DNA of 64,000 nucleotides from Gonatopus flavifemur (GCA_018340375.1 JAFFJZ010000006.1:25426001-25490000); one strand, 5' to 3'. Positions 1 through 12,056 are shown, counted from the first letter of the stretch. Numbers and translations: made by a program. Notes: generated from the letters alone by a model not told the origin.

Positions 1-2982
1 ATGAATATCACTCCGAGACAAACTTTTGGTTGGAAAAAATTGATTCTGCGATATACTAATGCGAAAAAATCAGCCCTTCGGATGTTTGTTTCAATTTGAT
101 TAAATGGGGATGGGAACAATAAAACTGAAGTGACATTGAGATGTCTCGTATTCTTTTCTGACTCAGCGAATCCTGTAGTTGAGAATGAAATGTAGAGTGA
201 AACCAATTCCCTCATCAAATGATATCATAAATCCCGAATATACACGTTTATGTTTTCAATTAAAATTACCACAATTCGTCATATTCAATGGACGCAGGCG
301 CGTGTATCGATCGAAACCACATATCGGTTGTATAAACACCTGTGTACACCACGCGATGTAATAGGAATGGTTCGTGTAATATCGTTAATCTTGGAACAAC
401 AGGCATTTACATGTAGATGTATATTAATAGAATGTTCGAATCTATTTATTGCATCGTTCTGTGTTCACTTGTGTTCACATACCTTAAATGTAATAGCGTC
501 AACTAACATCGATCAAATTCTTCTCCCCAGGGAACTTTTAGTACACAAAAAGTTTGTTATTAAAATATAACTGGAGATATTGAGATTTCAAAAAGGGTGG
601 ATCAAAATTTCCCTTCCGTTTACATCCTTCGGTATTACGAACGAACAGCAGAACTCTGTATGTCAAACTCTTTCGACTTGTTCGACTTAATAGAAAAGAT
701 AACAATGACCTCCCTCTTCTCTCTGTTCTTCTGTCTCTCTTTTGCGGTTGGGATTGAGGTTAGTGGTTGAAAAACGTGAAACACGAGGGTCGCAAAACTG
801 TTCGTGTCTGGAAAAAGAACGCAGAAATTTACCAAGTGTTTTTAATTGGAAATATTTCATTATGAAGTTTCTTCAACACGAATCTTCTACATTTTTGATC
901 CTGAAAGAATTATGGAATTAATTGCCGAAATATCTTTCAAGAATATATATACATATATATCCGTATAAATCACTCCACGAGGCAGGTGTATCCCCTATTG
1001 GGTAGCAAATGCAGCAATTTATAATATAAAATTTCTCTTCGGGAAAGTTTTACGATATAACGCTAGGAGTGGAACTTTGCTGGCACATGGTGCATCATTC
1101 ACCTTAGTAATAGAATGCACATAATGCGATCGGCAACCCAAAAGACTAGCCCGCGGCGATAAATTGAGGAAATTTGTATTCTCATCATCCCTCCCATTGC
1201 AACCTATGAATTCATCCATCACGTCCTTTAATTCGTTGGGCCTTGGGGAAAAACGATCATTTTCTCACTTCTATTGACTGGGAAATTGTGATTTTCAACT
1301 GTTGTGCGATTCGTTACATAAAAAATTAAAAATTCTTAAACATCGTTGAGTCTCATCTCATACAACGAGGTCATAAAATCAGATTATTTCATTATCGTAA
1401 TTCGCATATGTTAACACGGTCCACAATCCACTTACATGGTATGAGAAAATATTTCTCTTGAGGAATCAGATGTTATTCTGAAAATGAACATGAAAATGTA
1501 ACAACAGGGAATATGAGTTGTATTTTTAATATAAGCTTGTTTCGTTTCTTCCTTTCCATTGCTTGATTCAACAGTAATATGATTTTATTGCACCGAATAG
1601 AGTCGTGAGTAGTGGAGAACTTTGTAGTGATTGTTTTTAATTGTTCATTTAATTTTTTCATCCCATATATCGATAGTAGTAGTTGTAGTTTATTCTAATC
1701 CTCCATGAAGTGATCCTTTTCTTGAACCCCGATTGTTGAAAATTGAATTGAAGAGTAAATGTAGAGAATTCTGTTGAGAATTATATAGTAAATATCAAGT
1801 CAAAGTGCCCGAAGCGGTGCAATAAGACGGAAGATATTACATTTATTACATACAAACACCGGTGACTACTCATAGAAGTACACAGTAGTTCGCTACAACG
1901 GTACATAGCAGTGCAGTAACGATCTTATCCGAATGGATGATGGTAAACAATACCTAATACTACAACGGTACTGCAACAGTTTCAAACAAAGTTACTATAA
2001 ACGATCCAGATCGATTCGATATTCTTCTTGCTCCGATCTTTTCTATTCTGTGATTCCAAAAGTACCACATGATCAGTTTTACGGGATATAACAAAACCAC
2101 AAAACCATGATGATGATAATAATAATACATTTCATCTAACCCAAAGAATGAAAATACCGTCATATTCGTGGATGTTTACCATCGTTTTATATCATGTTTA
2201 CTATCTTCAAAGGTCGAGTGTGTACGATAAAAAGTTGTACTATCGGTACTCTTGGGGCAAAGAGTATGACAAAAACTTTCAGTATAACCATAAAACTTTT
2301 TCTCGGGGCTAATTTCAGCAATGCTCGAGGATTAATCGAAGATTCGAGTCAACATCGAGGAACGGAACAACGCGATTTAAGATTTTCATTGTTAGCTTCA
2401 GTTTTATGAAACTGAAAATATTTATTTTATATCTTTATATCCGAAGAATAGTCGATAGAGCGGAGAACGTTTGCCGTGTGTCACGTTTCTCGGATGTAAC
2501 TTCATGTAAATTAAAAAAGAAATATTCAGGGGAAATTATATAAAATATTTTGTCGTCAAGTTTGTCAAAGTTATAATACGCCGGGACTGTGTTTAGTAGC
2601 CGAGAATGCAAACGATGTCGATTATTTTCCACAATTTTATTGCCAAGCGAAAGTTTTGCTTGTAACTGGAAAGTTTCGAACTAGTATTCCATCGCGTCAT
2701 TCCATATTGTGAAAGCAGATCTTGCGATAGAGGGATATAATGAGTTTATCGCGGAAAAAGCTTACAATTTACAGCAGAAATGTATACAGGGATCGGATGG
2801 AGAAATGGGAACGAAGAAATGAATGGTTACATTCCGAGAAATTGGTTTGAATTATGCACTTGTTGCGATTGGATGTTTTTCGTGGTTATTGAACGACCAA
2901 AAATAATAAGGCTTCTTTTGAGTTTTGAAAAAGAGTACGCGAGGAAAATATTATTTCAATACTCTCTAAGATTGGTAGAGTC
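1..2982. other. No gene or repeat recognised
   Basis: AT-rich DNA with stop codons in all frames at short intervals. The longest frames (up to about 106 codons) show no family motif, and no M1 or ligand-binding-domain exon of the downstream receptor was found here. It may be intron or intergenic sequence. Confidence 0.6.
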
Positions 2983-3586
2983 CCAATAAACACACACACG
3001 TGATTTCAACGTTGAAAGAACGTTAGACTGTCAAACGGACGTCAGTCGTTGATTTTTAGTTGAAATTTGATAGGGAAATAGACGACCAGGGATTACGTTT
3101 TGATGACGTGTAATTTAAAGTAATATTGAAAAATTACCATCAAAAGACGTCTTCAAAAAACGTGTTTTGAACGGATTTGAATCACGCGTTTAAAATGTGT
3201 TCATAACACCTTGTGTTTGAACTTCAATTGAAGATATTCTGCTTAAAATGTCGAACGAAACCGAACATTGGTTAAAATTTCAACAAAGAGCAAGATAGTA
3301 AATAGTGTGGCATACTTTCCAAATTCTGTCATACTCAGAAATACTATTGTTCTCGTTATTGAATGAAAAATTTTCAAAATAATTTGTTGGATTCAATTCA
3401 CGTTTCAGAACCATCATTAGAACACGTCAATATTTGACGTCTTTTAAACGATGTTCAAACCGTTGATATGACGTTATTTTATGGTTGAAAAACACGTGAT
3501 CTGCCGCAACATTTTTACGTTGAATCAACGCAACGTGTGGTTATTGACTGTTTTTGACGTTTTTAAAACGTGCGTGTGTTTACTGG
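2983..3586. mobile_element. MITE with CCARTAAACACAC termini
   Basis: The left end reads CCAATAAACACACACACG and the right end, reversed, CCAGTAAACACACGCACG. The interior is rich in AACGT and GACGT(C) words in both orientations, a common feature of subterminal regions of non-autonomous DNA transposons. About 604 bp, no coding capacity. No clear target duplication was seen. It directly abuts the CACTCT-type repeat on its right. Confidence 0.7.
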
Positions 3587-3587
3587 A

Positions 3588-3829
3588 GTGGTATTTCACT
3601 CTTTAGCCAGCCAAAAGGGAGCCTGTCGGAATTTCGAGTGAAATTTCCACTCTTTTAGAGTGGTAATCTAAGGTTTGCGGTTATAAACTCACAGCCACTC
3701 GAATTCTAGAGTGAATTTTCCAGTCTAAAAGAGTGAAACGAATGAAAATCCCACTCGAAGCGGACTAGCTCACTTCTGAGACTTGGTGGAGTGAAACGAG
3801 TGATTTTTCACTCTCCCAGAGTTGGAGAG
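3588..3829 (+). mobile_element. CACTCT/AGAGTG-type MITE copy 1
   Basis: The segment is built from repeated CACTCT and AGAGTG hexamers that can pair with each other (for example around CTCTTTTAGAGTGG). Its right part (TCACTTCTGAGACTTGGTGG and the following gagtgaaacg) matches the reverse complement of 38812-38977, so the two are copies of one family. Its left end runs into the preceding element. Confidence 0.65.
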
Positions 3830-4159
3830 TACACTGTAAAAAAGGTTCACCGGAAAATTCCAGTGAATGTACTGGAAGTTATTACCCTGTGCATGTACCG
3901 GAAAATTTTAGCACATTTGTACTGCAAAAATTCAGTACAAATGTTATGGAATTTCAGCATCAGAGTTGAAAAATTGCTGAGCCTCAGTACTGGAATTTTT
4001 CAGTACACGGACTGGACTTTTCCAAGACATGTACTGGAAAATTGATGCTGGAAATATTCATGAAAATTGAAAAAAAATTGCTCATACAAAGTGATTTTGC
4101 ACGGGTCCTTGTGTTTCAAGATGACTGAGAAACTTGATCGTTCATGTGGATGGACAGAA

Positions 4160-4250
4160 AGTGATGTCTGCCTGACGGGATTTGAACCTACACTTTTCTA
4201 TCTGCCTACCAACTGAAACCCAAGACCTAACCGACGAGCTATAGCGCGAC
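4160..4250 (-). repeat. tRNA-like sequence, probable SINE head
   Basis: On the minus strand there is an A-box-like TAGCTCGTCGG (4231-4241) followed 42 bp later by a perfect B-box GGTTCAAATCC (4178-4188) with the flanking CCCG expected of a T-arm. This is the internal pol III promoter arrangement of tRNAs and tRNA-derived SINEs. The cloverleaf stems do not pair properly, so it is not a working tRNA gene. The body and tail of a SINE could not be delimited. Confidence 0.5.
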
Positions 4251-4709
4251 ATGTTGGAAGGCCAGCTTGGGTTACTACATATGCTTCATATCTAGAATAC
4301 ACAAAAGAATAAATCTTCGAAAAACCTCATATATCAATTTTATTTGCTACAATTACAATTATTATTCAAAATCTCAACCAGGAAATTTTTAATATCAAGA
4401 TTCGAAAGTTTTCCTGCCAGAAATGACGAAGTCCAACAACTGGGAAATTCCGTTGCATAGCAACTGGAAAATTCCATCACACAACCCGAAAATTGCAGTT
4501 CAAAACCTGTAGAATTCCAGTATACCCACGATCAGGTTTTTTTTCTAAATTCGAAATTTTTTACAAATCCTTATTGAGGGGATACTTTTCTCTGGTGCAT
4601 AATAACTGTAAAATTGTATCACGAGCCAGTAAAATTTTCGCGAAATCATGGCAAAATTCCAGTACACAATCCCAAACTTGAGAATTCCAGTACAAGGACT
4701 GAATTTTCA

Positions 4710-4976
4710 CACGGAGAAAAAGGTATCTTAAAAAGTACCATAATTTATGGATTTTTAGCGCTGGTCTGACCCGAGTCTCAATATTTACCTGAACGAACCT
4801 CTAAAAGTACCATAATATCTGGGACTTTTATAAGGAAGGTACCATACTTATTCTGAAAAGTCCAAGAAATTATGGTACTTTTAGATATTCGTGCAAGTAA
4901 ATATTCCGACTCGGGTCAGACCAGCGCTGAAAATCCATAAATTATGGTAATTTTCAGGATATCTGTTTTCTCAGTG
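4710..4976. mobile_element. Palindromic MITE with CACGGAGAAAA termini
   Basis: The ends are CACGGAGAAAAAGGTATC and, reversed, CACTGAGAAAACAGATATCC. The arms continue to pair for about 65-70 bp, including ACCATAATTTATGGATTTT and AGCGCTGGTCTGACCCGAG on both sides. About 267 bp, non-coding, inserted within the 3832-5112 element. Confidence 0.8.
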
Positions 4977-5114
4977 CAGTTATGCTTGGTAAATTTTCAG
5001 TACCGTACCAACAAAATATCTGTACATGTACTGGAATATCCATATTTCAGTACTGGCACTGCAAATTTCCAGTCCAGTTGCGCAGTAAATTTCCAGTTTG
5101 TTTTTTACAGTGTA

Positions 5115-6289
5115 GATTGCCAATCCCGACCCCCTGTATTAAAGATTGATTCGCCATCATTGGACCAGGAAACAGGCGAGTTTGTTACGTTCGATGGTTC
5201 ATAAAATTCAAATATGATTTGAAAACCAAATACAAATCTCGTTCTCTTGAAAATTTCAAATCTTGAAGCTCTGTTCGAAAATCGAGATCTCAAATCCTTT
5301 GAAACACTCACCCTTCCAGTAGCTGCGCAGAAGCAGGATTCGATATGAGAAACATAAAAACGTGAAATCCACTCCCAAAGATTCACATAAATTCGTCAAC
5401 AGAGTTTAAATTTCATGTTAAATATGTTCAGTAGAGCGTTGACAACTTCGTGTAAACAGTTGATGAAACTTCGCTCAAATTCCTGACTTCGCGCAACTCG
5501 TTAAAAAGTTTCTACCCGACCTAAGTAAAGAAGAAAGCTCAGAGCACTTTGGTAGGGAATTAATTCTGATTGAATTTTTTCAATTACACGATACAATTTC
5601 GTATATAAATAATTCAAATTCGACTTTCGTGGTAATTTTTTTTTTGAAAAACCACATCGATTTGAATGTGAATAATTCTTTTCAACTCTCTTTTTTCTTT
5701 CTTTTTTCAGTAATTCCAATGGTTGCACTTCGATGAACAGTCACATGACACAAAAAAACAAAACATAAAAGCTAGGTACTGTTCGACAAAGCGTTCTCTC
5801 AGCTTCGAAACATTTCTTCGTATTTTCGTTTGACGGTTATTTTTTGTAAAATTATTCAATTTTTTATGACGATTTCTGGTTGGTTCTTGGGGAGAAAAAA
5901 TAACTTCGTAATGAAAAAAATTCCGAGAGAGGAAAAGTTTCATTTTTGATTCAAAAATTTCTCTTTAGAGCTGAAAGGTTTTTTTTCTCCGAATATAGAA
6001 AAAAAATCCTTTCAGGAGAGAAGAGTGTTCAGATTTTCATAGAGAATATTTATTTTTTTTATTTTTTTCTATCGAATTTAATCGAAAGTTCTAATCCTAT
6101 TCACAACAGCCCATTTATACGCGAAAATTCTCATTGCGGGCGAAGGTAATTTTATAAATCCTTATCCGTTGAAACCCCTTTATTAAGCTGAGTCGAAAAA
6201 TGTCATGCTTTTTGAGGCCTGATTTAGGTTGAAAGGAGGTTAACTGTAAAGAGAATGCGTAAAGGACTTGACACATAAGCGCGTTGACT
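5115..6289. other. No gene recognised
   Basis: AT-rich, with long T and A runs around 5630-5720 and 5960-6070. A short open stretch just after the preceding element (5105-5204) shows no recognisable motif. Confidence 0.5.
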
Positions 6290-6400
6290 ATATACAGTAT
6301 AACCTTGTTTACCCGAGGTAATGCGGGGAGAAATTCTTCCGTATTATCCGAGGATATGTCCTCGGATAATACGGAATTCTTGAATCGGTAGGTACCTTGA
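6290..6400. repeat. pogo/Tigger-like terminus with 18-bp palindrome
   Basis: CAGTATAACCTTGTTTACCC (from about 6295) resembles the CAGT..AACCTcG.TTAtCCG termini of pogo/Tigger elements. It is followed by a perfect inverted repeat: arms 6337-6354 and 6359-6376 (TTCCGTATTATCCGAGGA and its complement) around a 4-bp spacer. The TTATCCGAGG core is itself like the pogo terminus, so this may be two ends meeting in a solo or head-to-head remnant. No partner terminus was found nearby. Confidence 0.45.
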
Positions 6401-7394
6401 ATGGACAGAACAAAAACTCTATCCTTTATTTCTAAATATTCTCTATTTTTATATATATCGAAAACAAAAAATTTATACCTAATCGATACAGATTTGAATC
6501 AATATTTCTTCCGAATATATTGCGAGAAGACTGAGAAAAAATGTTAATACTTTTACATTCAACAACATTATCGTAGATTGAATATTTTTTTTAATTATAA
6601 AACACTAAATGGAAATGAATTTTTCAGATTCTGAAATTCAAACAATCTATTTGGAATATTATATTGCAATAAAATTTATTTATTAGGAATAAAAAAAAAT
6701 CGTGAAAAAATTTGATTGTAAATGAAATGCCTCTATAAATTCCAGTATGAATACCTCTGATCCACTTTATTATACGTGGAAAATTTCATTGTGAAAATCA
6801 AAATCGATGAATACAACTTTTCAAACACAAACGCAAACACTCGAAAGATAAACGCACAAAAGTTCTCTTTCACGTTCAGTACACTACACGTTTCAACAAA
6901 CTTTGGAATTTCATCGAAGATGTCAATTCACAATGTTCATAGCTGCATGAGATTTTAATCGACATCCAGATTCGAATCACGCAAATCTACGTTGCACAAC
7001 GTCCCAACACAACACACGGCTACATACTTCAGTTTTTGAGCTTCTATAGCCAAAATACTGTCGACTCTAAATCTAGAGACTACGATTTTCGATTATTTTT
7101 CAAGAGTCTCATTTCGTTTTCCTATCTTTTCGTTGTCCTTATTCATGCAATATCTTTTTCCAAATTTCTCTTCTGCCCCCATTCTATCTGGTTTTCTCTT
7201 TTCTTCCATGCATTTACATTGTATATGATTTTCTTTTCCTCTGCATCGAGCTGAGCTCATTCAGTAATTATTGGATATTTTTTGAAAATCGCTTGTGGAC
7301 TCAAGTATGTCCAAACATTGCCTGTAACACCTAATTATCGAACGAATAACAATATTTCAAGGGTTTCATTCATCATTCCTCAATTTGTTAACAT
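6401..7394. other. No gene recognised
   Basis: AT-rich sequence with poly-T and poly-A runs and no frame with a recognisable domain. Confidence 0.5.
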
Positions 7395-7870
7395 ATGGGT
7401 CAGTAAGTCCTGAGACTGACACACATATATTTGTTTTTCAACAGTACTTTTAAATACGTGAGAAAATTCCATGATATCCGGGTTAGTCTTTAGTTTCAAG
7501 GTTAGATGACAGTACATTTGTTTTTCCAAAACTTACTCTACGTTTGATAAGCCTTCGATGAACGTTCTAAGGGCAAGTTGTGCTGTCTGGACCAGATCTG
7601 GCTCCATCTGACTTCTCCCTGTCCGCAGATCTCGAAAAGACGCTCCAGAGCAGCGTTAACAGAGCAGGATCGTACGACCTTTTCTCATTGGGACTTTCGT
7701 TCAATGGACTCCCTGTCGCACGATTCGTCATCCATAGGAAAAAAAAAACCGCATGTGGCAACGCTGCTCCAGGAAAAGAAATTCAGCTCTGAAGATGAAG
7801 TTATAATTGCAACTTAAGTCTATTTTGACCCAGAAGACAAATGATCAGTCTCAGGACGTGAATGACCCAT
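7395..7870 (+). mobile_element. Internally deleted mariner element
   Basis: The termini pair: TGGGTCAGTAAGTCCTGAGA on the left and, reversed, TGGGTCATTCACGTCCTGAG on the right, continuing through GACTGA. A TA dinucleotide flanks the left end; the right flank is TG, so one copy has drifted. Total about 476 bp against roughly 1.3 kb for a full mariner. The interior holds remnants of the transposase C-terminal half, in two frames, with a stop. Confidence 0.82.
7580..7816 (+). pseudogene. Mariner transposase remnant
   Basis: In one frame the segment reads GPDLAPSDFSLSADLEKTL, matching the SPDLAPSDxHLFxxLK motif that holds the third catalytic Asp of mariner transposases. In another frame, about 160 bp on, KKFSSEDEVIIAT matches the xRFSSxEEVxxA motif that follows it. 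A frameshift, an in-frame stop at 7814-7816 and loss of the N-terminal half make it non-functional. Confidence 0.8.
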
Positions 7871-8221
7871 GTGTTTTATAAAGATTATAACATTCTTGTT
7901 AACTGCAAATAATGATCGAAATTTTAACATCCTCTATTGACTCGATGAAACTCCTCTAAAGTATTTTTTAGCAATCTCAATTTGTTAATTACAATTTATA
8001 TGTTTGATATTCTCTCTATTCTCATATCTTCATGAATACCTCGCTACACAGTGAAGAATTTGGTGTATTTTTCACACAAGTGTATGTTCCAGGAGGTCCG
8101 CTCGCGATTTATGTTAAATATCCACACACAAAATGCATCGAATCAACACGAAAATGTTAAATTTACACTGAAAAATCTGTCAATTTGAGAATTTTATATA
8201 TTATTTTCCGCACAACCTCTG

Positions 8222-8376
8222 CACTGAGAGAAATTTAGATAGTCACATCAACTATCTAAGAACAACTATTCATATCCAGTATCCGGAACTATGTGAACAA
8301 TTATAGTAACTCGTTTATTCAACAGTTGGAAAAACAATAATTGAATAGTTGCCATCACTATGAATTCCTCTGAGTG
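8222..8376. mobile_element. Short MITE with CACTGAGAGAAATT termini
   Basis: CACTGAGAGAAATTTAGATA on the left pairs with CACTCAGAGGAATTCATAGT (reversed right end), and the following bases pair imperfectly (CATCAACTATC with GGCAACTATTC). About 155 bp and non-coding. Confidence 0.6.
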
Positions 8377-9269
8377 TGAAAAGTGGACCTTCCGTGACAC
8401 AAAATTTTCCGCTGTGTATTTTCGATTGTTGCTCTCGAATAAATATAAATTATTTTCATAGATAAAGTTCCCGGGATGCTTGGAAAAAAAAATCACTGCA
8501 GGGATCCTTTAGGTTCTTACCAGGCCCTAAAAAATAGAAATAAAACACGCTTTCATTCACATTCGATTCAAATCGAATGATAGAGTTTGAAAAATCAAAC
8601 CGATATGAAAAAATGTGATACAGGAAAAACCGGTTCTTCCTCTTTGGAATACGTGTGCTGCCGAGTGAAGCATCAAAAGAACTTCGTGAAATGATATCTC
8701 ACTCATGTATTACTCATGAAATAGAAAATAAAGAGACCCTTCTTCATCTCGGTAATGAAACTTCAGATAAAATTTTTCAAAAGGAAAAAAGCATCTCAGG
8801 TTGTGTTTATTTTTTTCCTCCTTCTCAAAGCATACGCCCTTGAAATCCTGTTAGTTCATTTTGAATCAGCCTGTATATATTACATGTATGGATGTACGTG
8901 TAATATCTCTATCGATTGATGTTGGTGTGCCTGGTATGAGAGTGGTATATATGTATAAATGTACGTGCTTTTACACGCATATGTGTGTATGTATATATGT
9001 ATATATATTTATTCATCGATATAATATGATCGATCCCAACCTGATGTACTGCTACATATACATGAACGATATTTTCTTTATTAGAAGTTTTTCTTTGATT
9101 CATTTTTCACACTTCGTCTTATTCCACAATAATTTCTTTGGTATTATAAATAACGTATAATTGTTTCAATTAAAAGGGATATCAATGATATGAAACATAA
9201 TGTTTTATGTTGATATAATGTATATGAATGAGGGAGTGCGCCGTACAGGATTGTCATACAGGATTGGGG
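8377..9269. other. No gene recognised
   Basis: AT-rich; 8940-9060 is rich in TATATGT/ACATAT words. No motif in any frame. Confidence 0.5.
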
Positions 9270-9365
9270 TACAAAAGTTCCAAAATATTCGATCCAACCC
9301 CATAGTTCCAAGGAAAAAGTTCCAATAAACGATAGTTCCAATGAAATATCTCTACAAAAGTATTG

Positions 9366-10070
9366 AGGGGTTATATCTCCCAAACGCTCTAAAGAAAAAT
9401 ACTTTCTTCAATAATTTTTTTTGATCGTTCCTCCATAACAATCATGAACAATCGATACATCAATCGATTAAACAACTCTTCAGGAGTTAAAAAAGATTTT
9501 TTTCTTGAAAATTTGTCGCAAAATGGCGACTGTAGGAGTGTTTTTCTGGAAACTATGGTTTGAAATCGGCGAGCAGCAGAACTCGAATCCGATCTACTAG
9601 AAAATTGAACTGTAACTTCAGCGTATGATTATCTAGTGAAGTACACACGATCATAATTTTAGGAATTTTTTTCGCAAATTGGCGAGACCCTGAACAAACC
9701 ATTCGAATTTTCGAAAAAAAAATCGACTCTGAACGTTCATAAAGAGAAATCCTGTTAAGCACTTGTGAAAATCGTGTGTGCAAAACTTCACTAAATAATC
9801 ACACGATAAAGTCACAGTTCAATTTCCAAGTCGACCGGATGAAAACTCTTCGAGTTCTGCTGCTCGCCAATTTCAAACTATAGTTTCCAGAAAAACGCTC
9901 CTACAGTCGCCATTTTGCGACAAATTTTCAAGAAGAAAATCTTTTTTAACTCCTGAAGAGTTGCTTAATCGATTGATGTATCGATTGTTCATGATTGTTA
10001 TGGAGGAACGATCAAAAAAAATTATTGAAGAAAGTTTTTTTCTTTAGAGCGTTTGAGAGATATAACCCCT
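9366..10070. mobile_element. Foldback element with ~300-bp arms
   Basis: Almost the whole unit is an inverted repeat: 9366-9665 pairs with 9765-10070, starting at AGGGGTTATATCTC on both ends and continuing through CGATTGATGTATCGATTG-like and GGCGAGCAGCAGAACTCGA stretches to the middle. Only about 100 bp of spacer remains. One arm has a small insertion near 9840-9855. Non-coding. Confidence 0.85.
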
Positions 10071-10146
10071 TAGAAATGCAGATTCTATCCAATCGTTCTT
10101 AAATAGACGATGATCTCATCCTTTTCAACATATTCTTCATAATTAT

Positions 10147-10695
10147 CCCGACTAGACCCCATGGACCAGGTCAGGTCAACTTTGATCCAGCCCAGGTCCT
10201 AGTAAGGCAACCTAGTCAGGACCTGACAAGTCATATCACGCTTTACTAATATCAGGACCTTATGAGGCAAGACTAATAAGGATTTGATGCGGAATCCCAT
10301 CCCATAACCTCCAGAATAAATTGAAATTAGGATATGAACAGGAAATCCGCAGGAATATTGTCCTGATCTTTGAGAAAATTTATCTCACTCAGGAGTATAC
10401 AATTTAAAATTAAGACATTCTTGCATTCCCTGTATTGAACTACACTTCATAAACATATATGTTCTTAATCTCAGGATAACTTAACAAGGTCTTGATGAGA
10501 TTACAGCCAGAAAAACCTATTTCAACCTTCTAAGATAATTTAAGGGAAATCTAATTAGGATCAAATGGGGTCATCCCTACGTGAGGTATCCACATCTAAT
10601 CCTGATTAGGATTTCAGCAGGTATACCGTATTTCGGGTGACCTTGTTAGGTCCTCACCATATGTCAGGTTAACCCTATGATAATTCCCAGTCGGG
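10147..10695. mobile_element. MITE with CCCGACTRGR termini and AGGTC/AGGACCT motifs
   Basis: The left end is CCCGACTAGACCCCATGG and the reversed right end is CCCGACTGGGAATTATC. Both subterminal regions are full of CAGGTC, AGGTCCT and CAGGACCT words. About 549 bp, non-coding. It resembles the outer repeat at 46835-47370 in base composition and motif type. Confidence 0.6.
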
Positions 10696-10738
10696 TAGAA
10701 ACTATGTTGAAAATTTGTTCATCCGTTTTTTGTCGATT

Positions 10739-11098
10739 CCCTGCTAAATTTTCCCCATAAAGAACGATACAAAACGTTACATTTTCTCTATAGTTTTCAA
10801 TGAGGTTTCTGAATACGGAATTTACGAAGTTATATCGTCATTAAACGATAGAACTCTATCGTTCCTTATCGTTTTCTATAAAAATTCAAAAGAATGTATG
10901 GGATTTTATCGTGAAATTCGTATAAGAAAAGTACCAGTTATTTGGAAACAAATAGTTATGTGTTCCAGAATAAGTAGTACTTTTTCTATACGAATTTCAC
11001 GATAAAATCCCATAAATTCCGTATTCAGAAACCTCACTGAAAACTATAGAAGAAATTTATCGTTTTGTATCGTTCTTTATGGGGACAATTCAACAGGG
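10739..11098. mobile_element. MITE with CCCTGYTRAATT termini and nested inner palindrome
   Basis: CCCTGCTAAATTTTCCCCAT on the left and, reversed, CCCTGTTGAATTGTCCCCAT on the right; pairing continues through AAAGAACGATACAAAACG and GAGGTTTCTGAATACGGAAT. A second inverted repeat, 10898-10933 with 10977-11013, lies inside (ATGGGATTTTATCGTGAAAT and its complement). About 360 bp. Confidence 0.8.
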
Positions 11099-11337
11099 GT
11101 AGATGCACGAGCCTTCTTTATTTTCTGGCCGATGCCCAGTTGTCGCAACATACTCTCGCTATCTGCTCGCTCTTTTTGTGATTCAGTTGAAAAATTATAT
11201 AAACCTTGGATGATAACACCCTACAACGATTTGGAAACGATTATGCCATCCCTGAGACACTTTATTCGTTCTTATTGGACAAAAAAAACAAGTTTTTGGA
11301 ACTTTTAGAGTGGAACCACAGTTTTGGAACTTTTGAC

Positions 11338-12056
11338 TTCCTACCGTGATACAGATATGATATGGAATGCTGAAATCTTATTTATCTATTCTTGTTTTCA
11401 AATGTACATCCAATGAAACCTTGATAATTCGAGCGATTATTTTAGACAAAAGAACTATATATTCTGATAGAAAACAAGGGTGGTTGATTGCTTTGGAAGT
11501 ACGCTTTTAGTAAATTAACCGGGTATGTTCGAAGAGAATTTTGAAATTATCGAATGGAAAATGTGAGAAAGTTTCATCTGAACCATTATATTTTATAAAA
11601 TTACATTTTGCGTATAACGTTAAGAACTTTCAGAATACATTTCAATGACAGCATTCCAAATGATATTTTTTGATAGTTTCAAATGATTCTAGAATACTGA
11701 GACTAATGGAAATTATAATAATGGGATACTTGCATAAACGCACTCGAAGTCTTTCAATGTTTCTAAGGACTCGATTTGATGTGTAATGGTTAATATGAAT
11801 TAGTCGAAAAAGATCAAATAAATAGTTATGGTAGATTTGACGTGGTGCTCCTTCAAATTAATTCACATTATTCACAGTAAATGAATAATATTATATGAAA
11901 TTTGCATATTTTCTGATATAATTGAAGATTCTAATAGTTACAATTCTGATGATAAATCAAGAGCAAATTGTATGGAAAATTGAGTATCGATATCAATCTG
12001 ATTGATTCTTTTATTTCATTTTTCTTGAATTTTGAATTTCGCACCATTAAATTATA
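11338..12056. other. No gene recognised
   Basis: AT-rich sequence without motifs or clear inverted repeats. Confidence 0.5.

Larger units (their letters stand above)
3832..5112. mobile_element. TA-flanked element with CACTGTAAAAAA termini
   Basis: The left end is CACTGTAAAAAAGG and the right end, reversed, CACTGTAAAAAACA; both are flanked by TA (3830-3831 and 5113-5114), as for Tc1/mariner-type insertions. The interior carries many copies of GGAAATTCCAGTAC-like words in both orientations. No transposase frame was seen, so it is non-autonomous. A tRNA-like segment (4160-4250) and a second MITE (4710-4976) lie inside it. Confidence 0.7.
9270..11337. mobile_element. Composite element with AAAGTTCCA subterminal repeats
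   Basis: The left end (GTACAAAAGTTCCAAAATAT and more AGTTCCA copies to about 9340) pairs with the reversed right end (GTCAAAAGTTCCAAAACTGT, further AAAGTTCCA copies at 11290-11335). Between them lie three complete inverted-repeat elements (9366-10070, 10147-10695, 10739-11098), so the original element was short and has been expanded by insertions. No transposase was seen. Confidence 0.5.
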
